A stretch of 64,000 nt of DNA, taken from CAIKZZ01 sp035604595 (GTDB lineage Bacteria; Pseudomonadota; Gammaproteobacteria; Steroidobacterales; Steroidobacteraceae). The stretch is from NCBI GenBank assembly GCA_035604595.1, contig DATNIE010000013.1, forward strand, positions 65,693 through 129,692, in the 5' to 3' direction. The notes under the pieces were generated by a model that had not been told where the DNA came from, ran no database searches, and worked only from the letters and a program-made list of their open reading frames with translations. Below are positions 8,623 to 18,028 of the stretch, piece after piece (within the stretch, counting starts at the first letter, position 1; every line of letters starts with the position of its first letter). The translations under genes were made by a program, and so were the position numbers.

Positions 8623-9076
8623 TCGGCAGGCTGCCGCGCTGATCGAACGGAATCGAGCGCAGGAACGTGAGGTCCGTCGTGACCTTGCCGACGAGCCGGT
8701 AGTCGAGCGGATGGGCGCTGTCCTTGAGCCGCGGCAGAATCTTGAACAGCGTGGTCGCGAGGTTCGTCGTCACGAGCGTATCGAACTCGGCCTCGCCCAG
8801 CGGCGGCACCGAGAAGGCCTCTGCGCTCGTGCCGGACCCGAAGTTCTCGCCGCCGAGCTCGATCGTGAAACTGAGGCCACGGACCGGAAGCGCCCGGTCG
8901 TTCGGGTTGTGCACCCGGATCCGAACGCGGAACCGCTGCTCCATCAGCTGCGCCTGCTCGACCTCGACGCCGACGACCGACAGCGTCGGGCGCTCAAATG
9001 ACGGAGCGAAGAGCGCGCAACCGCTCGCGCCGAGCGTCAGTGCCGCGAACATCGTCAGCGTCGCGCGGCGTGTCAC
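8603..9076 (-). CDS. LEA type 2 / WHy-domain lipoprotein
   Basis: The 157-residue product starts with a lipoprotein-like signal (T-L-G-A-S-G-C). A WHy/LEA-14 domain follows, with N-P-N in the first half and alternating hydrophobic strands. Such proteins are probably envelope-anchored and linked to desiccation or stress protection, but no precise activity is known. GGGAG lies directly against the ATG at 9082 but 6 bases before the GTG at 9076, so GTG 9076 is the better start. It follows malQ on the same strand with about 100 bases between the starts of the two reading frames' ends and may be the last gene of the glgP-to-malQ unit. Confidence 0.7.
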   Translation of the reverse strand: MTRRATLTMFAALTLGASGCALFAPSFERPTLSVVGVEVEQAQLMEQRFRVRIRVHNPNDRALPVRGLSFTIELGGENFGSGTSAEAFSVPPLGEAEFDTLVTTNLATTLFKILPRLKDSAHPLDYRLVGKVTTDLTFLRSIPFDQRGSLPINQRAP

Positions 9077-9173
9077 GCGCATCTCCCGGGACCTTGGCGC
9101 CCCCGATCTTGCCACGTCCGGGCGCGCGCGCGACGCGCATCTGTCGCCCGGTGCGTACATCCGCTGACCCGCC

Positions 9174-10634
9174 TCACGCACGCCCGTACAGCCGGTTCCA
9201 GCGCAGGCAGCGCGCAGTGAGACCCTCCGGCACGTCCGGCCAGGCGAACTTCCATGCCCAGTTATCGGCGGTCGTGCCGGGCGTGTTCATCCGTGCCCAG
9301 CGGCCGAGCTCCAGCAGGTCCTGCATGGGCACGACGGCGAGGCCCGCGACCGAGGCGAGCACCGTGCGAGTGAGCGCGCGCACGACGTCGGCCGGCGGGG
9401 CTCCCACGTAGTCGGCGACGAGTTCTCCCACGCGCAGCTCGAGGCCCGCGTACCAGCCGGCCGTCGTGTCGTTGTCATGCGTGCCGGTGTAGGCGATAGA
9501 GCGCGGCGCCCAGTTGTGTGGCAGGTGCAGGTTGGTCGGATCACCATCAAACCCGAACTGGGCAACGCGCATGCCAGGGAGCCCGAACCGGTCGCGCAAC
9601 CACTCGACCGCGGGCGTGATGACGCCGAGGTCCTCGGCGATGAGCTCGCGGCCACCGAACACCTCGCGCGTGCGCGCAAGTAGCCGGGCGCCCGGCGCAC
9701 GGCGCCATTCGCCCGCGGCGGCGGTCGGCGCGCCGGCCGGAATCGCCCAGTACGACTCGAGACCGCGGAAGTGATCGATCCGGACCAGATCAAACAACTC
9801 GAACTGGCCGCGCAGCCGCTCGATCCACCACGCGAAGCCCGTGCGCTCATGCTCCTCCCAGCGATACAGCGGGTTACCCCACAGCTGGCCGTCCTTGGCG
9901 AAGTAATCCGGCGGGACGCCGGCGACCGCGGTCGGCCGTCCTGCCGCGTCGAGCTGGAACAGCTCGGGGTGGGCCCATACCTCGACGCTGTCGGGCGCCG
10001 GATAAATCGGGATGTCACCGAACAGGTGCACGCCTCTGGCGGCGGCGTAATCCTTGAGCGCACCGTACTGAGTGCGGAAGAAGTACTGTCCCGCCTCGGC
10101 CTCGGCGATCGCCTCGGCGAGCCGGGCCCGCGCCGCCGCGAGCGCGACGGGATGCCGCTGCCGCAGGTCCTCGGGCCACTGCCACCACGGACGGCCGCGC
10201 TGCTCGGTCTGGATGGCCGTGAACAGCGCGTAGTCGGCAAGCCACTCTCCCTCGCGCGCGACGAAGGCCTCGAGCGTCTCGGATGCTTCGCCACCCCGCG
10301 CGCGGAGCCGGCGCCCGGCGAGCCTGATCAGCGCGTGCTGCGCGCGGCCGGCAAGCTCCTCGCTGCCAATGAGGCCCGCCTGCGCGAGTGCAGCGAGATC
10401 CACGAGCCCGGGATCCCCGGCGTGGCTGGAGCACCCGAAGTACGGCGAGCAGCCGGCGGCGACGGGCCCAAGTGGCAGCAGCTGCCAGATGGAGAATCCC
10501 CCCGCCACCAGCCAGTCGACGAAGCTGCGCGCCGCCTGCCCGAGCGCACCATGGACCGCATCGGGGAGCGAGGTTGCATGCAGCAGCACGCCGGCCCGGC
10601 GCCGGTCGAGCACCTGCAACGCCGGCGCACTCAT
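9174..10634 (-). CDS. malQ: 4-alpha-glucanotransferase (amylomaltase, GH77)
   Basis: The 486-residue enzyme moves alpha-1,4-glucan segments between acceptors, recycling maltodextrins. It opens with R-R-A-G-V-L-L-H-A-T-S-L-P, continues with W-Q-L-L-P-L-G-P and S-P-Y-F-G-C-S, and has V-R-I-D-H-F-R-G-L holding the catalytic Asp. G-E-L-I-A-E-D-L-G-style residues follow (E-L-I-A-E-D-L-G-V-I-T), then Y-T-G-T-H-D-N-D-T. Length is normal for bacterial MalQ. The ATG overlaps the stop of the GH57-like gene by 4 bases, so the two are coupled. It probably works with the phosphorylase encoded upstream in the same operon. Confidence 0.95.
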   Translation of the reverse strand: MSAPALQVLDRRRAGVLLHATSLPDAVHGALGQAARSFVDWLVAGGFSIWQLLPLGPVAAGCSPYFGCSSHAGDPGLVDLAALAQAGLIGSEELAGRAQHALIRLAGRRLRARGGEASETLEAFVAREGEWLADYALFTAIQTEQRGRPWWQWPEDLRQRHPVALAAARARLAEAIAEAEAGQYFFRTQYGALKDYAAARGVHLFGDIPIYPAPDSVEVWAHPELFQLDAAGRPTAVAGVPPDYFAKDGQLWGNPLYRWEEHERTGFAWWIERLRGQFELFDLVRIDHFRGLESYWAIPAGAPTAAAGEWRRAPGARLLARTREVFGGRELIAEDLGVITPAVEWLRDRFGLPGMRVAQFGFDGDPTNLHLPHNWAPRSIAYTGTHDNDTTAGWYAGLELRVGELVADYVGAPPADVVRALTRTVLASVAGLAVVPMQDLLELGRWARMNTPGTTADNWAWKFAWPDVPEGLTARCLRWNRLYGRA

Positions 10635-12367
10635 CCGCGGCGCGCGAGCGACGCCGGGCCCACCATGCGCGCGGCGATCGTGAGCCCGAGGTCCGACGGC
10701 GCCGCCTCGCCAAGGAGTGCATACAGGTTGCCGAGGTGGCGGCGATAGAGCGCATCGACGCTCGCGACGCTGTCCTCGTCATGGCCGGCGTCGACCCACG
10801 TCGCCCAGTCGGAACCTTCGAGAACGCCGAGCTGGTATTCCGCCGCGAGCTGGCGCCCCTCCTCGAGGTTGCCTTCGACCACGACCTGGTCGAACACGCG
10901 CTTCGCCTCGCACAGCAGCTCCCAGACGCGGTCTTTGGCGGTCGACCCGATCCACTCCCGGAACCTCTCGCGCCGCGCGCTGCCGGCGGCGAGTCCGACT
11001 AGGGCGAGGCGCCCGGGGATCGCTGCGAGCGCTGCCGAGAACGTCGTGAGCTCAACCAGAGGATGGTCGGCGAGCCTTCGGCACAAGGTCGAGAGACACA
11101 AGGGGCGGTCGTCGCTGGCCTCGGCCCACGGCTGCTCGGCGCCGACGACGATGCTGACGATCCGGGCGGGGTCACCCGCGTAGCCCCGGGCGAGATCCTC
11201 GAGCCGTGCAACGACACCCTCCGCGACCGCTGCGCCGGCTCCGGCCGCGGGCACAGTGGTCAGGAGCGCGGCCAGGGTCTCGTCGCCGAAGAAGCAGCCG
11301 AGCCGGTTCCCGGCGATTCCCCACGGGCGGTGCGCCGGGGACGGATCGAGCACAGCAGTCACGGGCTCGAGAGTGGAGCGCAGCGCGTCCGCGCCGCTCG
11401 CGCACCAGGAGAAGCCGAAGGTCTCGAGCAGCGCCGCGGTGCCCATGTCGAGCGCGCCGTTCGCCGGCCAGCAGCCACTCGGACGCACGCCAAAAGTCCG
11501 CGTAAATGCCTGAACGGCGCGCGCGAGGTGCCAGCGGGCGCGGCCACTTCCGCCGGGATAGGTGGCCTGCTCCGGCAGCACTGCGCCGGGATCAGACGGG
11601 CACGGTGCGCCGACATCCAGTAGCAGCGGCACCACCGGGTGACCCCAGGGCGAGACCGCGAGCTCGATCTGCCCGTTGCCCAGCAACCGCCTGAATCGCG
11701 GCACGAGGCCACCAAGCGCGTCGTAGATGGCCTCGACGAGCGTGCGCCGGTTGAAAGCGGTGAAGCCACCGGCCCGCGTGGTGAGCCCCGCAATTCGCGA
11801 ATCGCCCCGACGCAGAGACTCACCGCACGACAGCAGGTGGCACCAGACCACCAGGTCCTCGAGGTCTCCCGCATCGAATTCGTCAGTCGGGCCGGCGGGC
11901 CGGACGCCTGAGGAGATCCCGGCGCACCATCGGCGCGCGCGCTTCAGGAGCGCGCGGAACGGCCGGGAGGCGGCGCCGGCCCGCTCGGGGCTCGCCGCGA
12001 GACACATACGCACGAGGAACGCCCAGTCCGCCGGATCCGACGGAACCCCGTCGGCAAGCGCTGCGAGCAGCCGGTCGGGGATCGTCCGGCCCGTGCTGAG
12101 CCATCCGGCGAGCGCTGCAACGTAGGCGTCGAGCTGCTCGAGCAAGAGCGGTGAGACACTGACGACCGCGGTCGCGCCGGGCACCATCTCGAAGTGGTGG
12201 GCCAGCTCGCCGTAGTCCCGCAGGGCATATAGGTACACCCACGGCAGGACGAACTCCCCGCTCGCCAGGTCCCGGTAGCACGGCTGGTGCAGATGCCAGC
12301 ACAGCACGACCCGGAGCCGGCCGGTCTCGCGGGCCGCGACGCCGGGATCCGCGGTGCGCGCGGTCAA
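10631..12367 (-). CDS. GH57-like protein, catalytic residues apparently lost
   Basis: This 578-residue protein has the layout of the COG1449 GH57 group: W-H-L-H-Q-P near residue 24, G-Q-I-E-L-A-V-S-P-W-G-H-P, and a C-terminal E-G-S-D-W...Y-R-R-H-L-G-N-L-Y. From memory of the family, the nucleophile Glu lies in a W-P-S-E-G motif and the acid Asp in D-G-E-N-x-W. Here these read W300-P-A-N303-G and G409-A-E-Q-P-W, so both look replaced. It may be a non-catalytic glucan-binding or regulatory protein. The long open frame upstream lies inside glgC; the likely start is TTG 12367, overlapping the glgC stop (TTGA), but a downstream GTG is possible. Confidence 0.75.
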   Translation of the reverse strand: MTARTADPGVAARETGRLRVVLCWHLHQPCYRDLASGEFVLPWVYLYALRDYGELAHHFEMVPGATAVVSVSPLLLEQLDAYVAALAGWLSTGRTIPDRLLAALADGVPSDPADWAFLVRMCLAASPERAGAASRPFRALLKRARRWCAGISSGVRPAGPTDEFDAGDLEDLVVWCHLLSCGESLRRGDSRIAGLTTRAGGFTAFNRRTLVEAIYDALGGLVPRFRRLLGNGQIELAVSPWGHPVVPLLLDVGAPCPSDPGAVLPEQATYPGGSGRARWHLARAVQAFTRTFGVRPSGCWPANGALDMGTAALLETFGFSWCASGADALRSTLEPVTAVLDPSPAHRPWGIAGNRLGCFFGDETLAALLTTVPAAGAGAAVAEGVVARLEDLARGYAGDPARIVSIVVGAEQPWAEASDDRPLCLSTLCRRLADHPLVELTTFSAALAAIPGRLALVGLAAGSARRERFREWIGSTAKDRVWELLCEAKRVFDQVVVEGNLEEGRQLAAEYQLGVLEGSDWATWVDAGHDEDSVASVDALYRRHLGNLYALLGEAAPSDLGLTIAARMVGPASLARRG

Positions 12368-13632
12368 CCCGGTGCCCGGAGCATCTCGGGCGTGACCAGC
12401 ACGACCCCGCGCTCCGTGACCTCGAAGCGGCCGGCGTCGGCCGCGAGATCGACGCCGATGCGCGTGCCATCCGGCACCATGCAGCCCTCGTCGAGTATGG
12501 CCCGCTGGATCACGCAGTCGCGGCCGACGGTGACCTCCGGCAGCACCACCGAGGTGTGGACCACCGAGCGCTCCTCGACATGCACGTCCGAGAAGAGCAG
12601 CGACTGCCGCACCAGAGCGCCCGAGATGATGCAGCCGCCCGCCACCAGCGAGTTGATCGCCGTGCCGCGCCGCCCGTCCTCGTCGAGCACGAACTTGGCC
12701 GGCGGACGCTGCAGCTGATAGGTCCAGATCGGCCACTCCTCGTCGTAGATGTTGAGCTCGGGATCCACGTACACGAGCTCCATGTTCGCCTGATAAAAGG
12801 CATCGAGCGTGCCGACGTCGCGCCAATAGGCCTGGGCGCGCGTCCGGACGTCCTGGAACGCATAGGCGAACACCTGCAGCTGCGCCAGCGCAGCCGGGAT
12901 GATGTTGCGGCCGAAGTCGTGCTGCGAGTCCTCGCGTACGGCATCCTCGCTCAGCAGCTTCTCGAGCAGGCGCGCGTTGAACACGTAAATGCCCATCGAG
13001 GCGAGAGTCGTGTCCGCACGGCCCGGTATCGGCGCCGGGTTCGCCGGCTTCTCGGTGAACTGCACGACCCGGTTCCATTCGGTGACCGAGAGTACCCCGA
13101 ACTCGCGGGCGCTCGCGACCGGTACCTCGACGACGCCGACGGTGATGTCGGCATTCTTCTCGACGTGGTAGGCGATCATCGGACCGTAGTCCATCTTGTA
13201 GATGTGATCGCCGGCGAGCACCAGCACATGCTTCGGGCGGTGGGCGCGGATGTACTCGAGGTTCTGAAAGACCGCATCCGCTGTCCCGCGGTACCAGATC
13301 GGCCCGGTCTGCTGCTGCGCCGGGACGACGTCGACGAACTCGCCGAACTCACCGCGCAGATACCCCCAGCCGCGCTGCACGTGCTCGATCAGCGACTGCG
13401 CCTTGTACTGCGTCAGGACCGCGATCTGCCGGATTCCGGAATTCACGCAGTTGGACAGCACGAAGTCGATGATCCGGAACTTGCCACCGAAGGGCATCGC
13501 GGGTTTGGCGCGGCCTGTCGTCAGCTGTTTGAGGCGCTCGCCGCGCCCGCCGGCCATGATGATGGCGAGTGTGCCGCTCGTCAGGCGGCTGACGTAACGA
13601 CCCGAGCTGCTGCTGGGAGCCTTGACGGTCAT
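12364..13632 (-). CDS. glgC: Glucose-1-phosphate adenylyltransferase (ADP-glucose pyrophosphorylase)
   Basis: The 422-residue enzyme makes ADP-glucose from ATP and glucose-1-phosphate, the committed step to bacterial glycogen. The nucleotide-binding motif M-A-G-G-R-G-E-R-L lies near residue 26. The effector/substrate region A-K-P-A-M-P-F-G-G-K follows, and V-L-A-G-D-H-I-Y-K-M-D-Y holds the catalytic Asp. A left-handed beta-helix occupies the C-terminal third. Length matches E. coli GlgC (431). The gene overlaps the GH57-like gene and lies 89 bases from the sulfotransferase gene, in a presumed operon with glgP and malQ. Confidence 0.95.
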   Translation of the reverse strand: MTVKAPSSSSGRYVSRLTSGTLAIIMAGGRGERLKQLTTGRAKPAMPFGGKFRIIDFVLSNCVNSGIRQIAVLTQYKAQSLIEHVQRGWGYLRGEFGEFVDVVPAQQQTGPIWYRGTADAVFQNLEYIRAHRPKHVLVLAGDHIYKMDYGPMIAYHVEKNADITVGVVEVPVASAREFGVLSVTEWNRVVQFTEKPANPAPIPGRADTTLASMGIYVFNARLLEKLLSEDAVREDSQHDFGRNIIPAALAQLQVFAYAFQDVRTRAQAYWRDVGTLDAFYQANMELVYVDPELNIYDEEWPIWTYQLQRPPAKFVLDEDGRRGTAINSLVAGGCIISGALVRQSLLFSDVHVEERSVVHTSVVLPEVTVGRDCVIQRAILDEGCMVPDGTRIGVDLAADAGRFEVTERGVVLVTPEMLRAPG

Positions 13633-13721
13633 GCGGTCGGCGAAATCATGGCGGCCCTATGTTACCGCGCATCGAGCCCGCCGCAACCGCGCCGCGCACG
13701 CGCCGGCGCGCGACTCGGAGG

Positions 13722-15350
13722 CTATGGCTCGTAGCCGAAGCGCTGCACCCACGGGTCGAGCAGCGGAAGCACGGGCGCCATCTGCGCCCGGTACCGCCGC
13801 CATTGCCCGACCCCCGCCGTCTCAAGGCCGCGCGCGAGCTGCGCGGTGCTCGGCGTGACCGAGCCACGATTCTCGGTCCGCGCCGCGAAGTCGCCCATCG
13901 TCGAGGTCCACTCGAGACCTAAGAACGCGCAGATGCTCTTGACCTCGGTCTCGAAGTCCGTCACCAGCGTCTCGTGGCGCACGACGCGGGTTGCGAGCAC
14001 CAGGATTGCCTCGAGGCGCTCGGCGAGCCGCATGACGGCATCGTAGTACCGCGCCCCGCCCTCGAGAGACAACAGCTCGTATATCGGCGCACTCATCCGG
14101 AACCGTCGTCTGAAGCAGCTCAGCACGACGTCCCGCGGATCGCGACGCGCGATCAGGATCTTCGCGTCCGGAAAGAGCCGTGCGATCAGCGGCAGCTTCA
14201 GGGTATTGAGCGGGTACTTGTCGACGAACAGCTTGCCTGTGACCTCGGTGCCCGCCTCAGCGACGCGCTTCCAGTAAGCGGCGCGGAGCGGGACCAGCTC
14301 GGCCGGAGTCGCCCTCGACAGGCGCCCGAGGTCCGCCGCTGAGCGCATGTACGCCCGCACGCCGTCGATCAGCGACTCGTTCTCCTCGAGGCTCACCACC
14401 CGCGGGTGGCCCTCGAGGATGATCTCGAGCAGCGTCGTGCCGGAGCGCGGAAACCCCAGCAGGAACACGTGCCCTTGCACACCGGACGGATCGGAGCGGA
14501 GCGGCCGCGGGCTCCAGTCCTCCGGCCGCGCGGTCTCGAAGTAAGTCCGAATCGCGTGCACATACTCGAGCGCGGTCTGACCGTCGGCGAAACGTGCGGC
14601 GTAGAGGCGCTTGAGCTCATCGTTGCACGCGGTGTAGGCGGCGAACGCCTCGGTCGGGTGGTCTTGCGCATCGAGCACGTCGCCGAGCAGGCCGTGCGCA
14701 TAGGCGCGATCGAGCGGCGCGAGCTCGGGGCCGGCGAGCAGCGAGCGGATGCGAGCCTCGGCCTTCCCGGCTGCACCCTCGGCCAGATCCGCAGCCGCTA
14801 AGCTCATCGCCGCATCCGGATAGTTCGGCGTGGTGGCGAGCACCCGCTCGCTCCAGGTGCGGGCCTCGCGGTGCATCCCGCGCCGGCTTGCGATGGACGC
14901 GAGACCCGCCATCGCGACGATCTGGGCCGGGTCGAGGTCGAGCGCACGACGATAGCTCGCCTCGGCGGCGGGCAGTGCGCCGAGCGCGTAGAGCGCGCCG
15001 CCGTAATTGGCGTGCGCGAACGGCAGTGCCGGGTTCAGCCGCAGCAGTGCCGCGAAGTGCCCGAGTGCCTCTGCGTGACGCTCGAGCCGGGTCAGGCACA
15101 GGCCGAGCGCGTTGCGCACGCCGACATCGGTGGGAGCAAGCTCGACTGCCCGGCTCAGGAGGCTCGCCGCCTCGGGCACCCGCCCCTCCTGCTCGAGCTT
15201 GACCGCCGCCACGTTGAGAAGGAGCGGATGCTCGAATCCTTCCGCGAGCGCCGTGCGCGCGAGCGACGCCGCCTTCGCGAAGTCGCGGCCCTGTGCGAGA
15301 CCACGGATCGCCTGCAGCAGCGCCAGGTCGGCAGTCAGATCGCGTGCCAT
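13722..15350 (-). CDS. TPR-repeat protein with C-terminal sulfotransferase domain
   Basis: The 542-residue protein has about 260 residues of tetratricopeptide repeats (e.g. L-G-L-C-L-T-R-L-E-R-H-A-E-A-L, N-Y-G-G-A-L-Y-A-L-G) followed by a sulfotransferase domain. The PAPS 5'-phosphosulfate loop is G299-F-P-R-S-G-T-T-L, and the 3'-phosphate site reads I-A-R-R-D-P-R-D-V-V-L-S. Family members move sulfate from PAPS to sugars, lipids or protein tyrosines; the acceptor is unknown. No signal peptide is seen, so it is probably cytoplasmic. Its position between glgP and glgC, 68 and 89 bases away, is unusual and suggests cotranscription with glycogen genes. A paralogue lies at 24.3 kb. Confidence 0.85.
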   Translation of the reverse strand: MARDLTADLALLQAIRGLAQGRDFAKAASLARTALAEGFEHPLLLNVAAVKLEQEGRVPEAASLLSRAVELAPTDVGVRNALGLCLTRLERHAEALGHFAALLRLNPALPFAHANYGGALYALGALPAAEASYRRALDLDPAQIVAMAGLASIASRRGMHREARTWSERVLATTPNYPDAAMSLAAADLAEGAAGKAEARIRSLLAGPELAPLDRAYAHGLLGDVLDAQDHPTEAFAAYTACNDELKRLYAARFADGQTALEYVHAIRTYFETARPEDWSPRPLRSDPSGVQGHVFLLGFPRSGTTLLEIILEGHPRVVSLEENESLIDGVRAYMRSAADLGRLSRATPAELVPLRAAYWKRVAEAGTEVTGKLFVDKYPLNTLKLPLIARLFPDAKILIARRDPRDVVLSCFRRRFRMSAPIYELLSLEGGARYYDAVMRLAERLEAILVLATRVVRHETLVTDFETEVKSICAFLGLEWTSTMGDFAARTENRGSVTPSTAQLARGLETAGVGQWRRYRAQMAPVLPLLDPWVQRFGYEP

Positions 15351-15418
15351 TGCGGTGCGTCCCTCACAGTCCCTACTGCGCCGTCGGGCGCCCGTTGCCC
15401 CATGCGTGTATCGGGGAG

Positions 15419-18028
15419 CTACAGCCAGCGCATCAGGCCGAGCTCATACGGATGCGACAGGAGCTCGTGGTGCGGCACGACCCGAACCTCGGCGCCGAGG
15501 CGCCCGCACCAGGGTGGCGTGCATTCGATCGCAAACACGTGCGCTCCGTCAGATTCCCGTTCGCCGGTCGCTGCGAACAGCTCGATCGCTGCCTCGCGGC
15601 CACCGCGGACGCGCACGCCGCCGGCTGCCGGACCGAAGGAAGTCAGCCGCGGCCGCTCGAAGGGCCCGTCCGGCAGCTCCCGCGTCAGCAGCAGCTCGAC
15701 CCGGACGTCGCCGGGCGCGAGGCCGTTCAGGTTCACCGCCACTCGCATCCGCACGCGATCGCCGAAGCCGACGCGCTCCGGCCGGGCCGAGGCAGCGCGC
15801 ACGCTGACGAGTGGCCACGCCGCCCTCGCCCGCAAGCCCCAGGTAGCGAGTTGCTCGGCCGGCCGGCAGCCGTCGGCCACGAGCCGTCGGCCGTGCGCGG
15901 CTGCGGGGCGATAGAGGCCCGTCACGTAGTTCCCGACCATCCGGCGGCTGTTGAAGGCGCCGAGCAGCGTCGCCATTGAGCGCTTGGCGCGCGTGATCCA
16001 GCGCTTGGGGAGCCCCGTCGGGTCGCGCTCGTAGTACAGCGGCACGACCTCGTCCTGCAAGATCTCATACAACGAGCGCGCGTCCTCGTCGTCGCGGCGG
16101 CTCCCGTCGGCCGTCGACGACGGAATCGCCCAGCCGTTCTGGCCATCGAAGCCCTCGGCCCACCAGCCGTCGAGTACGCTCAAATTCACGGTGCCGTTGA
16201 TCGCCGCCTTCATGCCGCTGGTGCCGCTCGCCTCGAGCGGATAGACAGGGTTGTTGAGCCAGACATCGACGCCCGCGATCAGCGTGCGCGCGAGTCCCAT
16301 GTCGTAGTCCTCGATGAACAGCACGCGCCCCAAGAACTCCGGCCGCTGCGCCATCGCGTGGACCTCGCGGATCATCTGCCGCCCGGGCTCGTCGGCAGGG
16401 TGCGCTTTGCCCGCGAACACGAACACCACCGGGCGTTCTGAATCGGAGACGATCGAGGCGAGCAGGCCGGGGTCACGGAACAGCAGCGTCGCGCGCTTGT
16501 ACGTCGCGAAGCGGCGCGCGAAGCCGATCGTCAGGACCTGCGGATTGTCGGGGTCAATCCAGCGCGCGAGGCGATGGAAATGCGCATCGCTGACCTGGTT
16601 GCGCTGGCAGCTCTGTCGCAAACGGGTGCGAACCAGCGTCAGCATGCTGGTCTTGAGGCCCTGCTTGAGTTCCCAGAACAGCGAGTCCGGGAACGCGGAG
16701 ATCTTTTCCCAGTACGCGGGGTCCGACATGCGGCTGCGCCACTCTCGGCCGAAGCGGCTGTCGAACAGATCCTTCCAGCGTTGGAACATGAACGTCGGCA
16801 CGTGCACGCCGTTCGTCACGTAGCCGATCGGGTTGTCCTCTGCAGGGACCTCCGGCCAGACGGGTGCGCAGATCTCGGAGGACACCTGGCCGTGGATCCG
16901 GCTGACGCCGTTCCGGTGGCGAGACAAAGTCAGCGCCAGGAACGTCATGTTGAACTCGCCCGTCGAGCCGTTGCGTCCGAGTGCGAGGAACGCGGCGGAG
17001 TCGAGCCGGAGCCGGCGCGCGTAATCGCTGAAGTGGCGCAGCACGACGTCGGAGGGGAAGGCGTCGTGGCCAGCCGCGACCGAGGTGTGGGTCGTGAACA
17101 CGCAGGCGCCCGCCACGGCCTCGCGGGCGGCCTCGAAGCTCGCGCCGCGCTCGATGAGCTCGCACATGAGCTCTATCCCGAGAAAGGCCGCGTGGCCCTC
17201 GTTGATATGCCAGACCGTCGGCGCCACCCCGAGTGCCCGGAGTGCCCGCACGCCGCCGATGCCGAGAATCATCTCCTGCTGGATCCGGACCTCGCGATCG
17301 CCGCCGTAGAGCTTGTGCGTGATCGCCCGGTCAGCCTCCGAGTTCTCCGCGACGTTGGTGTCGAGCAGCACCACGGTCACGCGACCGACCGCCGCACGCC
17401 ACAGCTGCGCGATCACATCGCGCGTATCGATGCGGACGGTGATCCTGATCGGCTTGCCCGACGCGTCGACCGCACACTCGACGGGCAGGTCGTCGGGCGT
17501 GAAATCGCGGTACTGGGGCACCTGGTTGCCGTCGGTATCGAGCGTCTGGATGAAGTAGCCCTGGCGGTAGAGCAGGCCCACGGCGACAAAGTTGAGCCCC
17601 ATGTCGCTCGCGGTCTTGCAGTGATCACCGGCGAGAATTCCGAGCCCGCCCGAGTAGTTCGGGAAGCTCTCGTGAAAGCCGTACTCGGCGCAGAAATAGG
17701 CGATCAGGTCGCCTGCCTCGAGGCCTTCCGACGGCGCTTCGGGGCGCGGTTCCTCGAGGTAGGCATCAAAGCCCCTGAGTACCTGGTGGTAATCATCGAG
17801 GAAGCCGGTGGAGACGGATGCCGCATTCAGTGTCGGCTGATCGATGCACCGCAGAAATAAGCGCGGATTGCCGCCGACACCCGCCCAGAGGCGGGCATCA
17901 AGCGTCTCAAACAGCTTGCGCGTGGGTCGGTGCCAGCTGAACCGGAGGTTCGCCGCGAGCTCGGCCAGGCGCCCGAGCGAATGCGGAAGTGCCGGGTTGA
18001 CCTCGAGCGTGAACTTCTGACGACTCAT
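15419..18028 (-). CDS. glgP: Alpha-glucan (glycogen) phosphorylase, long bacterial/archaeal type
   Basis: The 869-residue enzyme releases glucose-1-phosphate from alpha-1,4-glucan by phosphorolysis. The pyridoxal-phosphate lysine motif is visible as A-S-G-T-S-G-M-K-A-A-I-N-G, followed by L-D-G-W-W-A-E-G. N-terminal features (F-S-W-H-R-P, then D-H-C-K-T-A-S-D-M-G) match the non-E. coli phosphorylase group. The start at ATG 18028 (M-S-R-Q-K-F-T-L-E-V) is preferred to 18073, whose extra 15 residues look random. It is the first gene of the minus-strand glucan operon. The region upstream is shared with the divergent padR gene. Confidence 0.9.
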   Translation of the reverse strand: MSRQKFTLEVNPALPHSLGRLAELAANLRFSWHRPTRKLFETLDARLWAGVGGNPRLFLRCIDQPTLNAASVSTGFLDDYHQVLRGFDAYLEEPRPEAPSEGLEAGDLIAYFCAEYGFHESFPNYSGGLGILAGDHCKTASDMGLNFVAVGLLYRQGYFIQTLDTDGNQVPQYRDFTPDDLPVECAVDASGKPIRITVRIDTRDVIAQLWRAAVGRVTVVLLDTNVAENSEADRAITHKLYGGDREVRIQQEMILGIGGVRALRALGVAPTVWHINEGHAAFLGIELMCELIERGASFEAAREAVAGACVFTTHTSVAAGHDAFPSDVVLRHFSDYARRLRLDSAAFLALGRNGSTGEFNMTFLALTLSRHRNGVSRIHGQVSSEICAPVWPEVPAEDNPIGYVTNGVHVPTFMFQRWKDLFDSRFGREWRSRMSDPAYWEKISAFPDSLFWELKQGLKTSMLTLVRTRLRQSCQRNQVSDAHFHRLARWIDPDNPQVLTIGFARRFATYKRATLLFRDPGLLASIVSDSERPVVFVFAGKAHPADEPGRQMIREVHAMAQRPEFLGRVLFIEDYDMGLARTLIAGVDVWLNNPVYPLEASGTSGMKAAINGTVNLSVLDGWWAEGFDGQNGWAIPSSTADGSRRDDEDARSLYEILQDEVVPLYYERDPTGLPKRWITRAKRSMATLLGAFNSRRMVGNYVTGLYRPAAAHGRRLVADGCRPAEQLATWGLRARAAWPLVSVRAASARPERVGFGDRVRMRVAVNLNGLAPGDVRVELLLTRELPDGPFERPRLTSFGPAAGGVRVRGGREAAIELFAATGERESDGAHVFAIECTPPWCGRLGAEVRVVPHHELLSHPYELGLMRWL

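Noticed and set aside
12368..13078. Upstream extension of the GH57-like frame to give 815 residues
   Set aside because: It lies within glgC on the same strand in another frame. The translated part is Arg/Gly/Ala-rich with no family similarity, and the GH57 pattern starts right after the glgC stop.
16574..17860. 428-codon plus-strand ORF antisense to glgP
   Set aside because: High-GC shadow frame of a strongly supported gene, without motifs or ribosome-binding site. Similar antisense ORFs at 12556-13734, 28684-30144, 30519-31856 and 45469-47205 were rejected for the same reason.
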